Shown piece by piece: positions 60,781-64,000 of a stretch of DNA of 64,000 nucleotides (position 1 is its first letter; each line of letters begins with the position of its first letter). The stretch is from Paraflavitalea sp. CAU 1676 (GTDB taxonomy: Bacteria; Bacteroidota; Bacteroidia; Chitinophagales; Chitinophagaceae). The stretch covers positions 62,001 through 126,000 of the forward strand of contig NZ_JARHUJ010000009.1 of assembly GCF_029223285.1 (NCBI RefSeq). Direction: 5' to 3'. A program made the translations under genes and the position numbers. The notes under the pieces were generated by a model that saw only the letters and a list, made by a program, of their open reading frames with translations, had not been told where the DNA came from and made no database searches.

Positions 60781-61473
60781 CTACAACATGGCTTCATCCG
60801 CAAAGCTGAAATAACCTTCTTCACTAACGATGAGGTGATCCAGTACAGAGATGTCGAACAGTTTCGCAGCCTCCTTGATCTTACGCGTAAGCAGCTGATC
60901 GGCGGCGCTGGGCTGCAGGCTGCCCGAAGGGTGGTTGTGACAAAGGATCAGGTTGATGGCATTTACCTCCAATGCCTTTTTGATAATGAGCCGTGGATCG
61001 GCGATGGTAGCCGTCATGCCTCCCTCGCTGATAATGGCGAAGTGTTTTACCCGGTTGGAAACGCTAAGGTACAGGACGGCAAATACCTCCGAATATTTAT
61101 CCCGCAACAGGGTGCGCATGTAATTGGCCACATCCTGACTACTGGTGACGATCGACCGGTCAAACGACTCGAGCGCATGCCGGCGCCTGCCCAATTCGAA
61201 GGCCGCCATGATGATGGCCGCCTTGGCTTCTCCGATGCCACGGATCTGCGTCATGTCTACAGCATTGAGCTTGAACAGGTTATTGAGATTGTTGTTGGCC
61301 AGCCGCATCAATTCCTGGCCCAGCCCCACTGCAGATATGCCGATATGCCCATTGGTGAACAGGATCGCCAGCAGTTCTGCATTGCTGAGATCCATAGGGT
61401 TTTTCCTAAGGAACTTTTCCCTTGGCTGATCCTCCTTGTCCCAATCTTTAATGGGGTAATTTTTCGCTTGCAT
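60781..61473 (-). CDS. radC: RadC-family protein (UPF0758, JAB1/MPN metalloprotease-like domain)
   Basis: A 230-residue RadC. The N-terminal HhH domain has QPREKFLRKNPMDLSNAELLAILF and IRGIGEAKAAIIMAAFELGRR. The C-terminal JAMM/MPN domain has EVFAVLYLSVSNRV and the metal motif CHNHPSGSLQPSAADQ, followed by LDHLIVSEEGYFSFADE. The older DNA-repair role was withdrawn for E. coli, and the biochemical function is unsettled. Full length. No linked mobile element, so it looks like the chromosomal housekeeping copy. Confidence 0.93.
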   Translation of the reverse strand: MQAKNYPIKDWDKEDQPREKFLRKNPMDLSNAELLAILFTNGHIGISAVGLGQELMRLANNNLNNLFKLNAVDMTQIRGIGEAKAAIIMAAFELGRRRHALESFDRSIVTSSQDVANYMRTLLRDKYSEVFAVLYLSVSNRVKHFAIISEGGMTATIADPRLIIKKALEVNAINLILCHNHPSGSLQPSAADQLLTRKIKEAAKLFDISVLDHLIVSEEGYFSFADEAML

Positions 61474-61596
61474 GAATTAAAAGTATCTGTTAATTTTCCC
61501 CCCTGTAATAGTAATCCACAGTGGGTAATAAGCTTGCCTGTCTGTCGTTATTGTTAAAGAAATCCAAACTTTATTGAAAACTTAATCCAGGATCCC

Positions 61597-61818
61597 ATGA
61601 AACGGAAAACTACTTTTTTAGCAATCGGGGGCTACCAGCCATTCCTCTTCTGCATAGGCATGTATTGCGTGGCGCTGGCCTTTTCCATCTTTATCTGTTC
61701 GGCCATTTTCCATGTAGTGAACCCCAAGACATCGATCGTTCGTAAAAGCGAATCGCCCAGTCACCAGCAAATGCCTGTAAGTCCGGGCAAACAAGTGCTG
61801 CTGACGGTTACCAAATAA
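61597..61818 (+). CDS. Small single-pass membrane protein
   Basis: A 73-residue protein with one long hydrophobic segment (PFLFCIGMYCVALAFSIFICSAIFHVV, given here as residues ~15-41) and a basic, Ser/Pro-rich tail (KTSIVRKSESPSHQQMPVSP). The ATG is preceded by an A/T-rich stretch. A long hairpin with a T-run lies 54 bp downstream, which supports a transcribed unit. No known family; function unknown. Confidence 0.55.
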   Translation: MKRKTTFLAIGGYQPFLFCIGMYCVALAFSIFICSAIFHVVNPKTSIVRKSESPSHQQMPVSPGKQVLLTVTK

Positions 61819-61871
61819 TTGTAAGTCAATACATACTGCCGCGGCTGCCGCCTGGTGGCCCTGGTTCCGGG

Positions 61872-61926
61872 ATATCCTGAAACTACAGCCCTTAGGGGTA
61901 AATGGTGGTTTCAGGATATGCTTTTT
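61872..61926 (+). terminator. Terminator between the small membrane protein and prs
   Basis: ATATCCTGAAACTAC (61872-61886) pairs with GTGGTTTCAGGATAT (61905-61919) with one G-T wobble. GC and five Ts follow. Confidence 0.85.
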
Positions 61927-62012
61927 ACAAATGCCGCAAGGGGAAAATATTTCCTAACGGGTCTCTATTAAATCCCTTTCCTTCGTTATATCTTCGCCGC
62001 ACATTTACGTGT

Positions 62013-62963
62013 ATGCAAACTTCCATCAAGGTATTCTCCGGTACTGGATCACAGTACCTGGCTGAAAAGATCGCCCGAAAATACGGGATTACATTAGGAA
62101 AAATTACAATTTCAAAGTTTAGTGATGGGGAAATTCAGCCTGTTTTCCAGGAAAGCATCCGGGGCGACATGGTTTTTCTCATTCAAAGCACCTTTGCGCC
62201 GGCTGAGAACTTATTGGAATTGTTGCTGATGATCGATGCGGCCCGCCGGGCTTCGGCCTATAAGGTCGTGGCCGTGATCCCTTATTATGGATATGCCCGC
62301 CAGGACCGTAAAGACAAACCACGGGTGGCCATCGGTTCCAAAATGATCGCCAATATGTTGGTGGCAGCCGGGGCCGACAGGGTGATTACCATGGACTTAC
62401 ACGCTCCGCAAATTCAGGGCTATTTCGATATTCCGGTAGACCATCTCGATAGCTCGGCGATATTTATCCCTTACATTCAGCAACTTCAGCTTGAAAACCT
62501 TACCTTTGCGGCCCCTGACGTGGGTAGCGCCAACAGGATTCGTGAAATCGCTTCCTATTTCAATGCTGAAATGGTGATTTGCGACAAACATCGTAAGCGT
62601 GCGAATGAAATTGCGAGCATGGTGGTGATCGGTGATGTAGCCGGCAGGGATGTAGTTCTTATCGATGATATCTGCGACACGGGCGGCACCCTGGCCAAAT
62701 CGGCTGGTTTGCTGAAAGACAAGGGAGCCAGAAGCGTTCGCGCCTTGTGTACACACCCGGTTTTAAGTGGTAACGCTTACTCGAATATCGAGAATAGTGT
62801 GCTGGAAGAACTGGTGGTGTGCGATACGATCCCGTTGAGGCAAAAGATATCGAAGATCAAAGTGTTGAGTGTTGCTGAGCTGTTTGCTGTAGCGATCCGC
62901 AATGCCTACGAGAACAGAAGTATCACTGGCTTGTTTATCCATAGCCAGCGGAGAAATAACTAA
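62013..62963 (+). CDS. prs: Ribose-phosphate pyrophosphokinase
   Basis: A 316-residue PRPP synthetase from the ATG at 62013; the upstream 37-codon extension has no family counterpart. It makes PRPP from ribose-5-phosphate and ATP for nucleotide, His and Trp synthesis. Family motifs: FSGTGSQYLAEKIA, FSDGEIQPVFQESIRG, IPYYGYARQDRKDKPR (ATP/regulatory flexible loop), TMDLHAPQIQGYFDIPVDHL and the PRPP loop VLIDDICDTGGTL. Length matches the class I enzyme. rplY follows after 23 bp and pth after that, the usual prs-rplY-pth order. Confidence 0.97.
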   Translation: MQTSIKVFSGTGSQYLAEKIARKYGITLGKITISKFSDGEIQPVFQESIRGDMVFLIQSTFAPAENLLELLLMIDAARRASAYKVVAVIPYYGYARQDRKDKPRVAIGSKMIANMLVAAGADRVITMDLHAPQIQGYFDIPVDHLDSSAIFIPYIQQLQLENLTFAAPDVGSANRIREIASYFNAEMVICDKHRKRANEIASMVVIGDVAGRDVVLIDDICDTGGTLAKSAGLLKDKGARSVRALCTHPVLSGNAYSNIENSVLEELVVCDTIPLRQKISKIKVLSVAELFAVAIRNAYENRSITGLFIHSQRRNN

Positions 62964-62986
62964 GGAAATTTTAAATTTAAATACAA

Positions 62987-63625
62987 ATGAAGTCAATTAC
63001 AATTGAAGGCCAACTGAGGACCGGAACCGGGAAGAAAGCCGCCCGCCAACTCCGCTCTCAGGGTCAGGTACCCAGTGTAATTTATGGCGGCGCTACGGAG
63101 ATCAGTTTTTCTGCTCCTGTGCTGGCTTTCAAAACGCTGGTTTACACGCCTGAATTCTTATTAGCAGACATCAAGGTAGATGGCAAATCTTACCAGTGCA
63201 TCCTGAAGGACATTCAGTTTGACAAGGTAGATGACAGCCTCGCTCACATCGACTTTTTGGAACTCGTAGCTGACAAGCCTGTTATCGCTACTATTCCTTT
63301 GAAATTCGTTGGTACTTCTGCCGGTGTTAAAGCGGGTGGTAAGCTGATCACGAAGATCAAGTCGCTGAAGATCAAAACCCTTCCCAAGTTCCTGAAAGAG
63401 AACATTGAAGTAGACCTTACTTCGCTGGAACTGAACGGAAATATCCGTGTGGAAGATGTGGTTGCCCCAGGATACGAGATCCTCAACTCGCCCCGTATTC
63501 CTATCGCTTCCGTAGTAATGACACGTCAGCTGAAACAGGAAGAAGCTACAGCACCTGCTGCTAAAGCTCCTGCTACCAAGGCTGCTGCTCCTGCTGCTGC
63601 TGCGAAACCGGCCGCGAAGAAGTAA
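62987..63625 (+). CDS. rplY: 50S ribosomal protein L25/general stress protein Ctc
   Basis: A 212-residue long-form L25 (TL5/Ctc type), which binds 5S rRNA on the large subunit. The N-terminal L25 domain (~1-90) has GQLRTGTGKKAARQLRSQG and VPSVIYGG. The beta domain (~95-180) has VATIPLKFVGTSAGVKAGG-like sequence (IATIPLKFVGTSAGVKAGG) and VEVDLTSLELNG-like segments. The last ~30 residues are a low-complexity Ala/Pro/Lys tail (KAPATKAAAPAAAAKPAAKK), common in Bacteroidota L25. A terminator follows 25 bp downstream. Confidence 0.95.
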   Translation: MKSITIEGQLRTGTGKKAARQLRSQGQVPSVIYGGATEISFSAPVLAFKTLVYTPEFLLADIKVDGKSYQCILKDIQFDKVDDSLAHIDFLELVADKPVIATIPLKFVGTSAGVKAGGKLITKIKSLKIKTLPKFLKENIEVDLTSLELNGNIRVEDVVAPGYEILNSPRIPIASVVMTRQLKQEEATAPAAKAPATKAAAPAAAAKPAAKK

Positions 63626-63650
63626 TCATGTAAAGTTGAACATATTCATA

Positions 63651-63680
63651 AAGCCCGGTATCCTTTCCGGGCTTTTTTTT
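63651..63680 (+). terminator. Terminator of prs-rplY
   Basis: AAGCCCGG (63651-63658) and CCGGGCTT (63667-63674) form a perfect stem with an eight-base loop, followed by six further Ts. Confidence 0.9.
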
Positions 63681-63750
63681 TCCTTCCGGTATTCCAAAGA
63701 ATACCACGATGTGAGTATAGGCAGTACAGCTTATTTTAACTACTTTTTCC

Positions 63751-64000
63751 ATGTCTAAGTTCCTGGTCATTGGTTTGGGTAATATCGGAGCAGATTATGT
63801 GCATACCCGCCATAATATTGGGTTTGATGTTGCCGAGGCCCTCGCTGCCAAGCATGGCGGCGCTTTCCGGGTCGACCGCCTCGCCGAGGTGGCCGAAGTG
63901 AAATGGAAGGGCAGGCAATTGATAATTATCAAGCCGACCACTTACATGAACCTGAGTGGTAAAGCTGTTAAGTATTGGATGGATAAGGAAAAGATCTCGT
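63751..64000 (+). CDS. pth: Peptidyl-tRNA hydrolase (5' part; gene continues beyond the window)
   Basis: The first 83 codons are present. [20 protein letters not shown] is the Pth N-terminus, with N-I-G and the catalytic histidine in [13 protein letters not shown] (H21). [16 protein letters not shown] is the second family signature. Pth releases tRNA from peptidyl-tRNAs that drop off the ribosome. It follows rplY after a terminator, so it may be transcribed separately. The right window edge cuts it, so completeness cannot be judged. Confidence 0.96.
   Translation, partial: MSKFLVIGLGNIGADYVHTRHNIGFDVAEALAAKHGGAFRVDRLAEVAEVKWKGRQLIIIKPTTYMNLSGKAVKYWMDKEKIS

Noticed and set aside
60781-61473. 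radC as a marker of a mobile element
   Set aside because: Full-length RadC with the N-terminal HhH domain and housekeeping neighbours (prs, rplY, pth); mobile-element versions are usually short and linked to integrases.
1-64000. CRISPR array, tRNA or rRNA genes, IS elements or prophage
   Set aside because: No regularly spaced identical repeats, cloverleaf-like sequence, ribosomal RNA motif, transposase or integrase was found on either strand by reading.

Overview
The window looks like a chromosomal segment of a Bacteroidota species, most likely family Chitinophagaceae. Supporting features are three SusC/SusD pairs, the T9SS/gliding translocon SprA, T9SS cargo with type A and type B sorting tails, futalosine-pathway menaquinone genes, many lipoproteins with a Cys lipobox, and promoters of the Bacteroidota type (TTTG, about 20 bp, TAnnTTTG). 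The family-level assignment is inference. I see no rRNA, tRNA, CRISPR array, transposase or prophage gene.

Layout. (a) 1-4248, minus strand: start of a cut-off outer-membrane barrel gene, an ElaA-like acetyltransferase, rarA, two tandem paralogous membrane proteins and a GNAT. (b) 4453-9597, plus: a secreted T9SS cargo protein, two terminator hairpins with a gene-poor gap, a NarL-type response regulator, a PabC-like class IV aminotransferase and a photolyase. (c) 9649-11129, minus: mqnB-mqnD. (d) 11253-13841, plus: two PTPS/QueD-family genes, folE and fabD. (e) 13950-18195: a small lipoprotein, then minus-strand GNAT, Cys/Met-metabolism PLP enzyme and fabH, then plus-strand ruvA. (f) 18244-26169: the 2393-residue sprA and a small porin-like barrel. 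(g) 26341-40224, almost all minus: unknown exported protein, SDR, large T9SS type B protein, hydrolase, Lnb-like DUF4105 protein, guaB, dprA, a PorE-like TPR/propeller/OmpA protein, queE and folD, with one plus-strand lipoprotein. (h) 40296-43201: two translationally coupled barrel genes, the second with an N-terminal ComEA-like HhH domain. (i) 43594-60311: three SusCD units, the middle one with a DUF1735 lipoprotein and a further exported protein, each unit closed by a strong terminator. (j) 60430-64000: DUF3467 gene, radC, a small membrane protein, prs-rplY and the start of pth.

How the genes connect. SprA (pore), the PorE-like OmpA protein (peptidoglycan anchor), a PorV/FadL-like barrel and two sorting-tail cargo proteins all bear on type IX secretion. 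FolE, two PTPS enzymes, QueE and FolD belong to pterin, 7-deazaguanine and folate metabolism, but the PTPS active-site spacing (CxxxxxHGH) matches animal-type PTPS rather than E. coli QueD. The SusCD array has no glycoside hydrolase, protease or regulator beside it, so its substrate cannot be read from context.

Most unusual observations: helically phased TTAA elements upstream of the first SusC; a short hairpin at the same offset inside all three susC reading frames with paired base changes; -7 promoter elements only 3-6 bp from the start codons of guaB, folD, mqnB, ruvA and queE, which suggests leaderless mRNAs; a 36-bp perfect palindrome behind the PorE-like gene; and the HhH/outer-membrane-barrel fusion.
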